Of a stretch of 15,292 nucleotides of DNA, positions 1 through 7,713 are shown one piece after another (the first letter of the stretch is position 1; every line of letters starts with the position of its first letter). The notes below the pieces were generated by a model that was not told the origin of the DNA, did no database searches, and saw only the letters and a program-made list of their open reading frames with translations. Location: the NCBI GenBank assembly GCA_028698975.1, contig JAQVVK010000034.1:1-15292 (forward strand), in the 5' to 3' direction. The position numbers and the translations under genes were made by a program. Origin of the DNA: Victivallaceae bacterium. Its GTDB lineage: Bacteria > Verrucomicrobiota > Lentisphaeria > Victivallales > Victivallaceae.

Positions 1-482
1 TGGAAAAACTGTTTGCCCACCGCGAATTTAACATAGTTGACGCATCGGGGAAGGAAGTGGCTCGCGCGTCCAGCGCGTGGCTGTTGCTCAATACCGAAAA
101 ACTGCGTCCGGTTCGCCTCGATCATCTGCCCTGCGATATGCCGGACAATTCGTCGCTGCCGGTGAACTTCGACTTGACCGACCGGCCGGAACGCCCGGGG
201 GAATTGCCCGAAGTCTTTTGCACCGGCATAAATTACATGCAGGAAGATGTCAATTTGCATCTCAACAATGCGGAATACGCCTTGTACGCACAGGAAACAA
301 TAATGCGGCTCGACCATAGGTTTGCCGGAGTTTTGACGGCCGAGCTGGGATTCTTTGCTGCGGTACATGCACCGGAAACATTTTCGCTTCAAGGCGTTGC
401 GTCGGACGGTGATTTTATTGTGGCGGGGCGGCGCGGCGAACTTCTTTGCTTTACCGCCGCCGGGCGTTATTTGCAGAATTGA
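1..482 (+). CDS. Acyl-ACP thioesterase (FatA/FatB-like), 3' part only
   Basis: The reading frame is open to the left edge (first full codon at position 3) and ends with TGA at 480-482, so about 159 C-terminal residues are visible and the true start lies outside. It probably hydrolyses acyl-ACP to release free fatty acid in the cytoplasm. The support is the family-like stretch FNIVDASGKEVARASSAW, matching the R-x-F-x-I-x-D...G...A.A.S.W pattern of acyl-ACP thioesterases, followed by EDVNLHLNNAEY. That second stretch carries the Asp/Asn/His active-site residues known from plant FatB (D82, N84 and H86 of the fragment) in a second hot-dog domain. The GTG at 57 is an internal codon, not a start. 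The 3' end overlaps the convergent nuclease gene by 16 nt, leaving no room for a terminator between them. The family assignment rests on motif recognition; substrate chain length cannot be read from this fragment. Confidence 0.85.
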   Translation, partial: EKLFAHREFNIVDASGKEVARASSAWLLLNTEKLRPVRLDHLPCDMPDNSSLPVNFDLTDRPERPGELPEVFCTGINYMQEDVNLHLNNAEYALYAQETIMRLDHRFAGVLTAELGFFAAVHAPETFSLQGVASDGDFIVAGRRGELLCFTAAGRYLQN

Positions 483-1672
483 TCGAGTAATTTTGCGGTA
501 CGCTCCACGCCGGGAAAGTCGCGGAAACGCAGCAGATGCCCGGAAATGGCCGGGAAGTGTTTGGTGATCCTTTCAAACTCGTCATCGTCGGCCAAGGCGC
601 GGTCGATGCCAAGCAGCAGCGGCAACTTCGGCGATCGGCTCAAGAAATCCAGTCTTTTTTCAAGTTGTCCGCGATGCCAGCGGTGAAAAAGCTCAAGATG
701 CAGCCGGCGGTGGTCTCGTTCTCGCTCGAAACTGAAGTCCGGGAATATCACTTCGCCCCCCGGTCCGTCGATAAACGGCGTATCTCCAACGATTTTCCAG
801 CCGGTATCGCTTTGGGCGAAAAGCCGGTGAAACAGTCGGATTTCCTCCGGGACGTAGCTGGAGAAATTGCGGTAATGCGACACCAGTCCGCAAGTTTGAT
901 CGAGTTCAAGTTTAGTCGATGTTTCGCCGGAAAACCTCAACATGGCGCATATATGCCACTTTTTCAACGTTACCGCCGCCGGGAAAAAGGCGGCCAGCTG
1001 CAAGGCATATTTTCGGGTGTTGAGCAATAGTGACAGCGGCCCGGAAATGGAGAAATGCAACCCGCCCGACGGCAAACGTCCGGTTTCGGCCAGCAGACGG
1101 AAGAACTTCAAATACTTGAAAAGTTTCCGCAGTTCGGCGGCTTCTCCGTCTTGAGCGTCAAGTTCGAGCGAATCGGTGTAAACAAGCAACCCTTGCACCA
1201 GCGCAAGATTGTAACGTTCAAGGAGTTCACGCGGCGACACCGCCTTGAATTCGCTCAATGGCGCAAGTTCCGGGAGATCCCCGTAAATATCCTGCCTGAA
1301 AAACCGGTCTTGGGAGAGGGTGGCCCGGTATTGGGTTATATCGGCTCCGCAGGCCGGAAGCGCCTTGGCCGAGGCCAGAAAAAGCTTTTCCCGGAGTGCG
1401 GCAAAATCGGTCGCTTCATCCGGTTCGACCGACATGCGGTCAAGCAGGAGTTTGCACAATCCTTTGGCCAGCTTGTTGTCGCGAATGCGTCGGCTTTGCA
1501 TCAAAAGCAGTTCTTCAAGATCGCCTGTGTTCAAATGATTTTGCGCCGCGTCGGCGCATAGCGCGATCAAACCCGCCGCCAGATCAAGCAGCTTGGCGTC
1601 GGTGGCGTCAATGAATTGAATATGAACTTTGCCGCCAACCCGGCGAAAGCGTAACAGCTCACGGTTCAGCAC
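467..1672 (-). CDS. bax1: Bax1-type nuclease, XPB partner (DUF790 family)
   Basis: This 401-residue protein matches the DUF790 family, whose archaeal member Bax1 binds the XPB helicase and acts as a structure-specific endonuclease at bubble or junction DNA. The N-terminus MLNRELLRFRRVGGKVHIQF is the typical DUF790 opening. Near the C-terminus a restriction-endonuclease-like core is visible: GGEVIFPDF (Asp about 312) and, 15 residues later, HLELFHRW (Glu about 327), then QLEKRLDFL. This resembles the family's PDF...LE(I/L)xxFW...K pattern, so the probable metal-binding acidic residues are present. The start is GTG at 1672, inside the end of the XPB helicase gene (7-nt overlap, stop TGA at 1668-1666), which implies translational coupling and roughly matched production of the two partners. 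The stop TAA overlaps the convergent thioesterase gene. Family and partnership are established knowledge; activity of this protein is inferred. Confidence 0.85.
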   Translation of the reverse strand: MLNRELLRFRRVGGKVHIQFIDATDAKLLDLAAGLIALCADAAQNHLNTGDLEELLLMQSRRIRDNKLAKGLCKLLLDRMSVEPDEATDFAALREKLFLASAKALPACGADITQYRATLSQDRFFRQDIYGDLPELAPLSEFKAVSPRELLERYNLALVQGLLVYTDSLELDAQDGEAAELRKLFKYLKFFRLLAETGRLPSGGLHFSISGPLSLLLNTRKYALQLAAFFPAAVTLKKWHICAMLRFSGETSTKLELDQTCGLVSHYRNFSSYVPEEIRLFHRLFAQSDTGWKIVGDTPFIDGPGGEVIFPDFSFERERDHRRLHLELFHRWHRGQLEKRLDFLSRSPKLPLLLGIDRALADDDEFERITKHFPAISGHLLRFRDFPGVERTAKLLDQFCK

Positions 1673-3090
1673 GATGCGTCCTCCTCCACCTCACCCGCAG
1701 GATCGTCATGATCCTCGTAGGCCATGTGTTCGCGGCGGCGGCGGCTCACCGACTCCTCGCCGGTGTTTTCGCTTATAAGTTCGTACAGCTCGGCTTGCCG
1801 CTTGCCGGGTGCCGGGCGGAGAATACGCCCCAGCCGCTGCACATGCTCGCGCACACTGGCCGAGCCGGAGAGGATCACCCCGACCCCGACCGACGGCACA
1901 TCAACCCCCTCGTTGAGCACTTTGCTGGTCACCAGCACATTGTACTTGTGTTCGCGAAAAAGAGCCAGAAACCTTTTCCGCTCCGACGGCTTGGTGCGGT
2001 GGGTTATGACCGGCAGGGCAAACAATCGACCGATCTTATAGGCGGTCTCATTGTCGGCGGTAAAGATAATGATCTGCTCGTCGGCGTGGCGGGTGATGAG
2101 TTCCCATGTTTTGCGGAGCTTGGCGCGGCCGCCCCGGGAGATCCGTTTCTGTTCAAGATAGGCTTGAAAAACTTCGCCGCCCTCAGGAGAACGGGCGCAC
2201 AACCCGATGAACCTCCCCCAGTCGCCGGAATTGCGAAACGTCAGTTGATGGCGTCTGATAAACGCCGTATAGACCGACCGGAAGCGGTCGTAACGCTCGC
2301 GCTCCTCCGGGTCGAGCGCAACCGGTACGGTATGTATAACATAGGGCGACAACACCTTGCCTTCAAGCTCGTTTATGGCTATCCGGCAGACAATGTCGCC
2401 CAGGAGATCGGTCATGACTTCGGCGCGGTCATCGGGCAGCTCCGGCGTGGCCGACAGACCGAGCCGGAATGGAGCAATCGACATCGCGGCGGCCAGCCGG
2501 GTTTCCGCTCCCGGCAGGTGGTGGCACTCGTCGGCGACCAGAAAGGCAAAGCGGTCGCCTAAAAACTCCATATTGATAAGTGCCGAATCATAGGTGCTTA
2601 CGGTGATCGGTTCAATCCGGCGTTCGCCGCCGCCCAACATGCCGATCGGCCGGCCGAAGAAATGCTCAAGCACTTCCGCCCACTGGCACAATAGATCAAT
2701 GGTCGGCACCAGCACGATCGTCGGCCGTTTGAGGTAGTTTATACAGATCACCGCCAAAATGGTTTTGCCGCTGCCGGTCGGCAGCGCGGCGACGCCGCGA
2801 CAAGCGGCATTGCGCCATGCCGTAAACGCTTCCGATTGATGCGGTCTTGGCGTAAGTTCTTTTGCCAGCGCAAGATCGGTCAAAGGCGCATAGTTGCGCG
2901 CCTGGTCAATGAATTTTATGCCGCCCAGACGCATGGACATGACGGCGGCGGCATAGTCACAGCCGCGCGCGCGCAAACCGCCGGTGCGCGGATCCGCCGA
3001 GAAAAGTTTCAACGTTTCGGTCGGCAGACCGGTCAACTCCGCGCCGGACAGGGTGATCGACCCGGCGTCAAAGGCCAATACCGGCGTCAT
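1666..3090 (-). CDS. XPB-family DNA helicase (SF2, ERCC3-like)
   Basis: This 474-residue superfamily 2 helicase has the XPB layout. An N-terminal region resembling the damage-recognition domain (residues 1-75) is followed by helicase lobe 1 with Walker A LPTGSGKT (103-110), DECH (187-190) and SATP (213-216). A basic linker region at about 260-335 sits where XPB carries its thumb-like module. Lobe 2 ends in motif VI QRLGRILRP (418-426). XPB opens DNA in nucleotide excision repair and transcription in eukaryotes and works with Bax1 in archaea; here the bax1-like gene follows with a 7-nt overlap. The ATG at 3090 overlaps the stop of the upstream pseudouridine synthase (ATGA), so all three are coupled. 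The RED tripeptide expected just after SAT is replaced: the sequence reads SATPELPDD. The C-terminal tail is short, charged and rich in Arg then acidic residues. Family is clear; the pathway is inferred from the partner gene. Confidence 0.93.
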   Translation of the reverse strand: MTPVLAFDAGSITLSGAELTGLPTETLKLFSADPRTGGLRARGCDYAAAVMSMRLGGIKFIDQARNYAPLTDLALAKELTPRPHQSEAFTAWRNAACRGVAALPTGSGKTILAVICINYLKRPTIVLVPTIDLLCQWAEVLEHFFGRPIGMLGGGERRIEPITVSTYDSALINMEFLGDRFAFLVADECHHLPGAETRLAAAMSIAPFRLGLSATPELPDDRAEVMTDLLGDIVCRIAINELEGKVLSPYVIHTVPVALDPEERERYDRFRSVYTAFIRRHQLTFRNSGDWGRFIGLCARSPEGGEVFQAYLEQKRISRGGRAKLRKTWELITRHADEQIIIFTADNETAYKIGRLFALPVITHRTKPSERKRFLALFREHKYNVLVTSKVLNEGVDVPSVGVGVILSGSASVREHVQRLGRILRPAPGKRQAELYELISENTGEESVSRRRREHMAYEDHDDPAGEVEEDASC

Positions 3091-4043
3091 GGGAAACCGA
3101 CTCCGAAATCAGCGGGCAGGGGGGCGGCAACTTTAATACTTTCTCCGGTAACCGGGTGGATAAAAGACAAACAATATGAGTGAAGAGCCTGACGCGGCAA
3201 CACCAGTTTGTCACGGTCGGCGTCGGTGACCGCGCCGGAGCGAAGTTTCAGATAAATCGAGTCGTCAACCCCGTAAAGTTTGTCGCCCAGCAGCGGGAAC
3301 CCCAAAGAAAACAGTGTTGCTCTGATCTGATGCAGCCGCCCGGTGTGGGGTATTGCACGCACCAGCGACCGGCCGATTTCAAAAATTTTCTCCGGAAGCA
3401 ATTCGGTGTCGGCGGATTCCATACCGGTGCGGTCGGCGGGTAATTCGGTCACGAATTTGCGTTTTTTTCGCACCGGGCTTGCGGTGTCGGGCGTCAAAAA
3501 ACCTTTGGCGCGTATCGGCTGGTCAAACCGGCCATTGACCAATGCCAGATATTCTTTGCGATATGGAGTTTTGGGGCGCGACAGCTTTGCCGCGATTTCC
3601 GGCGACTTGGCGACCAGCAGCAGCCCGGAGGTTTCGCGGTCGAGCCGGTTCACAATATAGATGTGGCCGTAACGACTTGACAGCAAATGCCACAATGTGT
3701 GTTTGAAGAACGGCCCGGCCGGGTGGGTGCAGAGATTGCCGGATTTGTTGACGGCCAGAAGATATTCGTCCTCCCATGCCACCGTGTAGGTGAGGTCGGC
3801 CTCCGGTTCCGGCAGGTTGCCGGGAAAATACTCGACCAGATCGTGAAGTTTAAGCGTCAGATCGGGCGCAACGGTCGCGCCGTTTACGACGATTTCACCG
3901 TCCGAAATACGTTGACGCCACTCGTCAAGCGAACGGTAGGTGAAGCGGCCGGCCAGATAACGGTCGAGTGCGAGTCCGTCGCCCGACCAGTCGATCGAGC
4001 TTCGGATCACCCGCCGGGAAAGGTCTTCAAAGTTGCTTTTCAT
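3087..4043 (-). CDS. RluA-family RNA pseudouridine synthase
   Basis: This is a 318-residue enzyme that should isomerise specific uridines in rRNA or tRNA to pseudouridine. An S4-like RNA-binding region spans about residues 25-75 (LDRYLAGRFTYRSLDEWRQR, then DGEIVVNG). The catalytic motif NRLDRETSGLLLVAKS follows, with Asp135 as the expected catalytic residue. The RluA-family HTGRLHQIR (233-241) and the G-x-P-L-L-G-D-x-x-Y segment near 249-257 are also present. I chose the ATG at 4043. The frame extends to a GTG at 4094, but that codon lies upstream of a good promoter (TTGAAA-17-TATATT) whose -10 ends 9 nt before the ATG. It is the first gene of a three-gene overlapping unit with XPB and bax1 (ATGA overlap at 3087-3090). 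The exact RNA target cannot be told from sequence, and I see no established link between RluA enzymes and XPB-Bax1. Confidence 0.93.
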   Translation of the reverse strand: MKSNFEDLSRRVIRSSIDWSGDGLALDRYLAGRFTYRSLDEWRQRISDGEIVVNGATVAPDLTLKLHDLVEYFPGNLPEPEADLTYTVAWEDEYLLAVNKSGNLCTHPAGPFFKHTLWHLLSSRYGHIYIVNRLDRETSGLLLVAKSPEIAAKLSRPKTPYRKEYLALVNGRFDQPIRAKGFLTPDTASPVRKKRKFVTELPADRTGMESADTELLPEKIFEIGRSLVRAIPHTGRLHQIRATLFSLGFPLLGDKLYGVDDSIYLKLRSGAVTDADRDKLVLPRQALHSYCLSFIHPVTGESIKVAAPLPADFGVGFP

Positions 4044-4052
4044 AATTCGACT

Positions 4053-4081
4053 AATATAGCCGTGTCCCCCGCCTTTTTCAA
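4053..4081 (-). promoter_or_regulatory. Promoter of the rluA-xpb-bax1 unit
   Basis: Read on the minus strand there is TTGAAA (4081-4076), a 17-nt spacer and TATATT (4058-4053). The match to sigma-70-type boxes is strong. The likely transcription start falls at or within a few nt of the ATG at 4043, leaving no room for a Shine-Dalgarno site. The promoter lies in the 87-nt gap between the end of hrpB and rluA, so the cassette can be transcribed independently of hrpB. This is read from sequence; activity is inferred. Confidence 0.65.
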
Positions 4082-4130
4082 CCGGAAACGACACAAAAAC
4101 ACGGGTGATTTTTTCGACGGCATCGACAAG

Positions 4131-6575
4131 TTACTGGGTTGCACCGCGCGGCTTGGCTCGCGTGGTCGGGGTGCTTTCCGCCGGATCGTCCGGCCACAGG
4201 TGTTTGGGGTAGCGTCCGCGCATTTCCTTGCGCACCAGCTCCCAACTGCCGTGCCAGAAGCCGACGATATCGACCGTGATCTGAATCGGCCGTTGCGCCG
4301 GAGAGAGCAATACCAACCGCAACGGCAAGCGTTTTTTTCCGACCGAGGGGTGGACTTTTAAGCCGTAAAACTCCTGCACCCGGGCGGAAACCGTGGGGAT
4401 TTCCGCCTCGTAGTCGATTTTGTGGGCGCACCCGGCCGGGGTTCTGAATTCTTCCGGAAATTCGGCGTCGAGCCGCGAAAGCTGATCGTAAGAAAAAAGC
4501 GAACGGATTACCGCACACCAATCGAGGCGGTTGACCGCGTCAAGTGAATTCATCCCGGCGACAAAAGGAAGTGCCGCCGCAATGATTTTGGCGCGGTCGG
4601 GAAATTCGATCGCCGGGTCTTCCTGCGACAGCAGCCGCACTCTCGCCATCAGCCGCCGGGCTGCGGCCGATTCCGGCGGCGGCAGCTCCGGCGTGGCTTC
4701 AAGCAACGCCATGGCAACCGCTTCCGGTGGCGGCGTCATCGCCGCAGACGACAGCACGATTTCGCCAAGACAAATTTCACGGGCCGCCCGAACCCGTCCG
4801 GAAACCAAATCCAATGCGCAAACTTCCCGATTTGAGATCAAACGTGCGAAATACGCGTCGATTTCATCACGGGTAAGCGGAGCCGCAAGTTTAATAATCG
4901 AATCGCTTCCGGAACCTTCCAGCCGCGCCGCCGCCAAAAAATCACAGGCCGCAAGGTCGTCGCCCGGCATTAGTTTTGCGCCCCGGCCACCGGTACATAA
5001 ATAGTTGCCGGACCGCGATTTGCGGGAAGCTGAAATCCATTCCGGGTAGGCGGTGCCGATCAACCTGCCGCATTGGTTTACATCGCAAGTGCGGTAGGCG
5101 GTCTTTTCCAAGGCAAGAAGTTGACGGATAACGGTTTCTTCATTGCGAAAACGTTCCGGTCTGCGACGCATTTCACGCACTCGCAACCCGATGTCCGCCG
5201 ATCCGGAGCGGTCGCCGCGGTCGCGTTCTTCCAGAAGAGCCGCGATTTCGGCGGCAAGCGGGGAAAGTTGCCAGTCACGCGCCGCGAGCATCATCGCACC
5301 AAGCCGGGGATGAAGCGGCAGTTGCGACAGTTTGCGCCCCAAGACAGTCAATGTGCCGTCGCCATTGGTTGCGCCCAGTTTGTTCAACAGCGAGGCCGCC
5401 GCCGCCAGCGCACCGGCCGGAGGCGGCGTAAGCCAATGCAGGGCATCGGCCGAGGCTCCCCATGCGGCCAACTGTAAACGCAGCGAAGTCAATTCTCCAT
5501 TGACGATTTCAGGTTCTATGTTTTCGCATAACATGTTGTGTTCTTTGGCATTCCAGAGACGCAGCACGATTCCGGGGGCGGTGCGTCCGGCGCGGCCCGC
5601 ACGCTGCTCGGCCGAGGCGCGGGAAATGCGTACCGTTTCCAAAAACGACAGCCCCGACGCCGGGTCGAAGCGCATACGACGCTCCAAGCCGGAATCCACC
5701 ACCGCCGTTACCCCGTCGATGGTAAGACTGCTTTCGGCGATATTGGTGGCAAGCACGACTTTTCGTTTGCCGACCGGGGCCGGAGCCAAAACTTTATCCT
5801 GTTCATCCTGCGGCATTGAGCCATGCAAGGTAAGGATTTCGGCTTTGTCGTGCGGCAGCATAAGCAGGGTTCGCACCGCGTCGATCTCGCGAATGCCGGG
5901 CAAAAAGACCAAAATGTCGCCTGTACTCATTTGCCAGACGGCATTGACCGCCTTTGCCGTCGCCGGAGCTATGTTGCGTAAATCGGGAAATCCGTCGCTC
6001 CATAGTCTTTCGACCGGGAACATTTTTCCCGGAGTGTCGATAATGGGAGCCTGAAGAAATTCCGACAGCCTTGCGGCGTCCAGCGTGGCCGACATGACCA
6101 ATATTTCGAGGTCATTTCTCAGCGAATTAGCAACATCCCAAGTGAGCGTCAAAGCAAAATCGCTCTCCAGACCGCGCTCGTGAAACTCGTCGAAAATGAC
6201 GGCGCCAAAATCGGAGAGTTCGGGGTCGTCCTGCAAAATGCGCAGAAAAACGCCGGGAGTCATCGCCTGAATCCGGGTGTTGGCTCCGACCCGGCTGTCA
6301 CCCCGCACGGTGTAACCGCAAAAATCACCGCAGGCGGTGGCGGACAACCGCGCAATGCGGTGGGCCGCCGCCCGGGCGGCCATGCGGCGGGGTTCGATGA
6401 GAGCGACCTTGCCTTTGAAGTCAGGCCGGAGGGCGAGGGCAGGGGGAGCCAGAGTGGTTTTGCCTGCGCCCGGCGCGGCGGTGAGCACGGCGCGCCGGAG
6501 CGTATTAAGAGCAGACAGCAATTCGGGCAGTACGGCCTTGACCGGGAGGTCGGATTGTGCAATAAAATTATTCAT
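4131..6575 (-). CDS. hrpB: ATP-dependent helicase HrpB (DEAH-type)
   Basis: This 814-residue DEAH/RHA-type helicase is close to the usual HrpB length of roughly 800-850. Visible are Walker A APGAGKT (34-40), the HrpB-type motif II DEFHERGLESDF (129-140), motif III MSATLDA (from 161), the conserved EQRAGRAGRTAPG motif VI, and the HrpB signature near the C-terminus, RGRYPKHLWPDDP. HrpB helicases are widespread in bacteria; their natural RNA substrates are poorly defined. The ATG at 6575 is preferred over the in-frame GTG at 6581, because a TATATT box at 6589-6584 ends 8 nt before the ATG and no Shine-Dalgarno sequence is present. The GTG would sit within the promoter-to-start interval. The last 15 residues (ESTPTTRAKPRGATQ) look like a disordered tail. 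It is transcribed alone, divergently from ilvC, and followed by the rluA promoter. Confidence 0.96.
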   Translation of the reverse strand: MNNFIAQSDLPVKAVLPELLSALNTLRRAVLTAAPGAGKTTLAPPALALRPDFKGKVALIEPRRMAARAAAHRIARLSATACGDFCGYTVRGDSRVGANTRIQAMTPGVFLRILQDDPELSDFGAVIFDEFHERGLESDFALTLTWDVANSLRNDLEILVMSATLDAARLSEFLQAPIIDTPGKMFPVERLWSDGFPDLRNIAPATAKAVNAVWQMSTGDILVFLPGIREIDAVRTLLMLPHDKAEILTLHGSMPQDEQDKVLAPAPVGKRKVVLATNIAESSLTIDGVTAVVDSGLERRMRFDPASGLSFLETVRISRASAEQRAGRAGRTAPGIVLRLWNAKEHNMLCENIEPEIVNGELTSLRLQLAAWGASADALHWLTPPPAGALAAAASLLNKLGATNGDGTLTVLGRKLSQLPLHPRLGAMMLAARDWQLSPLAAEIAALLEERDRGDRSGSADIGLRVREMRRRPERFRNEETVIRQLLALEKTAYRTCDVNQCGRLIGTAYPEWISASRKSRSGNYLCTGGRGAKLMPGDDLAACDFLAAARLEGSGSDSIIKLAAPLTRDEIDAYFARLISNREVCALDLVSGRVRAAREICLGEIVLSSAAMTPPPEAVAMALLEATPELPPPESAAARRLMARVRLLSQEDPAIEFPDRAKIIAAALPFVAGMNSLDAVNRLDWCAVIRSLFSYDQLSRLDAEFPEEFRTPAGCAHKIDYEAEIPTVSARVQEFYGLKVHPSVGKKRLPLRLVLLSPAQRPIQITVDIVGFWHGSWELVRKEMRGRYPKHLWPDDPAESTPTTRAKPRGATQ

Positions 6576-6583
6576 AATCACGT

Positions 6584-6612
6584 AATATACACCGTTATGG
6601 TAAAAATTTCAT
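6584..6612 (-). promoter_or_regulatory. hrpB promoter, probably giving a leaderless mRNA
   Basis: On the minus strand ATGAAA (6612-6607, 4 of 6 to TTGACA), a 17-nt spacer and TATATT (6589-6584) precede the hrpB ATG at 6575. Only 8 nt separate the -10 from the start codon, so the mRNA would begin at or almost at the AUG. The -35 box directly abuts that of the divergent ilvC promoter. The -10 is convincing; the -35 is weak. Confidence 0.5.
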
Positions 6613-6640
6613 TTGAAAACCACAGGTCGGCATATATATT
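6613..6640 (+). promoter_or_regulatory. ilvC promoter
   Basis: TTGAAA at 6613-6618 and TATATT at 6635-6640 are separated by 16 nt, giving a leader of roughly 60 nt before the ilvC ATG. An overlapping alternative -10, TATTAT at 6637-6642, gives an 18-nt spacer. It is divergent from the hrpB promoter, with the two -35 hexamers touching. Confidence 0.55.
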
Positions 6641-6664
6641 ATATGTATTCGAGCTGAAACAACC

Positions 6665-6681
6665 GGTCGGAAAACCCGGCC
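6665..6681 (+). promoter_or_regulatory. Small hairpin in the ilvC leader
   Basis: GGTCGG (6665-6670) can pair with CCGGCC (6676-6681) through one U-G wobble, closing a 5-nt AAAAC loop. It ends 10 nt before the AAGGAG Shine-Dalgarno site at 6692-6697. It might modulate initiation or mRNA stability. I see no leader peptide rich in branched-chain codons and no adjacent T-run, so classical attenuation is not supported. Confidence 0.3.
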
Positions 6682-6705
6682 AAAACCATACAAGGAGCGT
6701 TGGAA

Positions 6706-7695
6706 ATGAAAGAGATGGAGATCCTTCACGACAGCGACGCCGACTTTGGCGTACTCAGCGGCAAAAAGATTGCCGTGATCGGTTACGGGGCTCAGGGGCG
6801 GGCGCAGTCGCTTTGCATGCGCGACTCCGGGCTTAACGTTGTAATCGGTATTCGCCCCGGGAAATCACAGGCGGCGGCGGAGCAGGACGGGTTTCAAACG
6901 CTCAGCGTGAGCGAGGCGGCCAAATCGGCCGACGTTATTCATATTTTGCTGCCAGACGAAATGCACGGGCCGGTTTATCGCTCTGAAATAGAGCAGTATG
7001 CCACGCCCGGCAAGACGCTTTCATTTTCGCACGGCTTCAGTATTGTGTTTGGCGAAATCAAGCCGCCGAAGGGTGTTGATGTCATTATGATCGCCCCCAA
7101 AAGCCCCGGCACCGAGGAGCGCAAGCGTTTTGTCGAGGGGTTTGGCGTACCCGGTCTGGTGGCGGTGAAGCAGGATGCCTCCGGCAAGGCGATGCAGACG
7201 GCGTTGGCCATTGCGAAAGCAGAGGGGTTGACCCGTGCCGGGGTGCTGAAATGCACCTTTGAACAGGAAACCTTTGAAGATTTGTTTGGCGAGCAAAACG
7301 TGCTTTGCGGCGGTATCGTCGATTTGATGAAATACGGTTTCGAAACATTGACCGAGGCCGGTTATCCGCCGGAAATGGCATATTTCGAGTGTATTCACGA
7401 AGCCAAGCTGATCGTTGACCTGATTTACGAGGGCGGCATTCAGAAGATGAACGCGGTGATCTCGAACACAGCCGAATGGGGTGAATACGAAAACGGGCCG
7501 TGGATCATCGATCCGGCGGTCAAAGATCGCATGAAAGAGTCGCTGCGCCGCATTGAATCCGGTGAATTCGCCAAAAAGTGGATTGCCGAGGCGCGCAACG
7601 GCGCGCCGGTGCTCAAAGCGAAGCGCGAAGATCTGGGTAAACACCTTGCCGAGATAACCGGTGCTCGTATTCGCAGCCTTTTCCAGAAGAAGTAA
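6706..7695 (+). CDS. ilvC: Ketol-acid reductoisomerase, class I
   Basis: This 329-residue enzyme is of class I length. It converts acetolactate or acetohydroxybutyrate to the dihydroxy acid in valine, leucine and isoleucine synthesis, using NAD(P)H and Mg2+. The Rossmann motif GYGAQG is at 26-31, followed by the cofactor-discriminating strand-loop GIRPGKS (48-54), whose Arg and Ser suggest NADPH. Catalytic features are SHGF (His109), the metal-binding block TFEQETFEDLFGEQ (Asp192, Glu196), FECIHE (Glu228, Glu232) and ISNTAEWGEY (Ser253). The ATG at 6706 is chosen because AAGGAG (6692-6697) lies 8 nt upstream; a TTG at 6700 would leave only 2 nt. The gene stands alone, with no ilvB, ilvN or leuA beside it, and has its own promoter and terminator. 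Confidence 0.97.
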   Translation: MKEMEILHDSDADFGVLSGKKIAVIGYGAQGRAQSLCMRDSGLNVVIGIRPGKSQAAAEQDGFQTLSVSEAAKSADVIHILLPDEMHGPVYRSEIEQYATPGKTLSFSHGFSIVFGEIKPPKGVDVIMIAPKSPGTEERKRFVEGFGVPGLVAVKQDASGKAMQTALAIAKAEGLTRAGVLKCTFEQETFEDLFGEQNVLCGGIVDLMKYGFETLTEAGYPPEMAYFECIHEAKLIVDLIYEGGIQKMNAVISNTAEWGEYENGPWIIDPAVKDRMKESLRRIESGEFAKKWIAEARNGAPVLKAKREDLGKHLAEITGARIRSLFQKK

Positions 7696-7713
7696 TAATG
7701 AAATAAATAAAGA

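Noticed and set aside
1708..2562. Long plus-strand open frame (284 codons) opposite the XPB helicase
   Set aside because: It lies wholly antisense to a gene with intact helicase motifs, and its translation shows no domain; high GC favours long antisense frames.
4044..4094. N-terminal extension of the pseudouridine synthase from GTG 4094
   Set aside because: The promoter -10 and -35 fall inside this stretch and there is no ribosome-binding site before the GTG.
3687..4361. Plus-strand frame (224 codons) spanning rluA and hrpB ends
   Set aside because: Antisense to two confident genes and crosses their promoter gap; no recognisable domain.
5332..6054. Plus-strand frame (240 codons), Ser/Ala-rich
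   Set aside because: Antisense shadow of hrpB, with the composition expected from the complementary strand.
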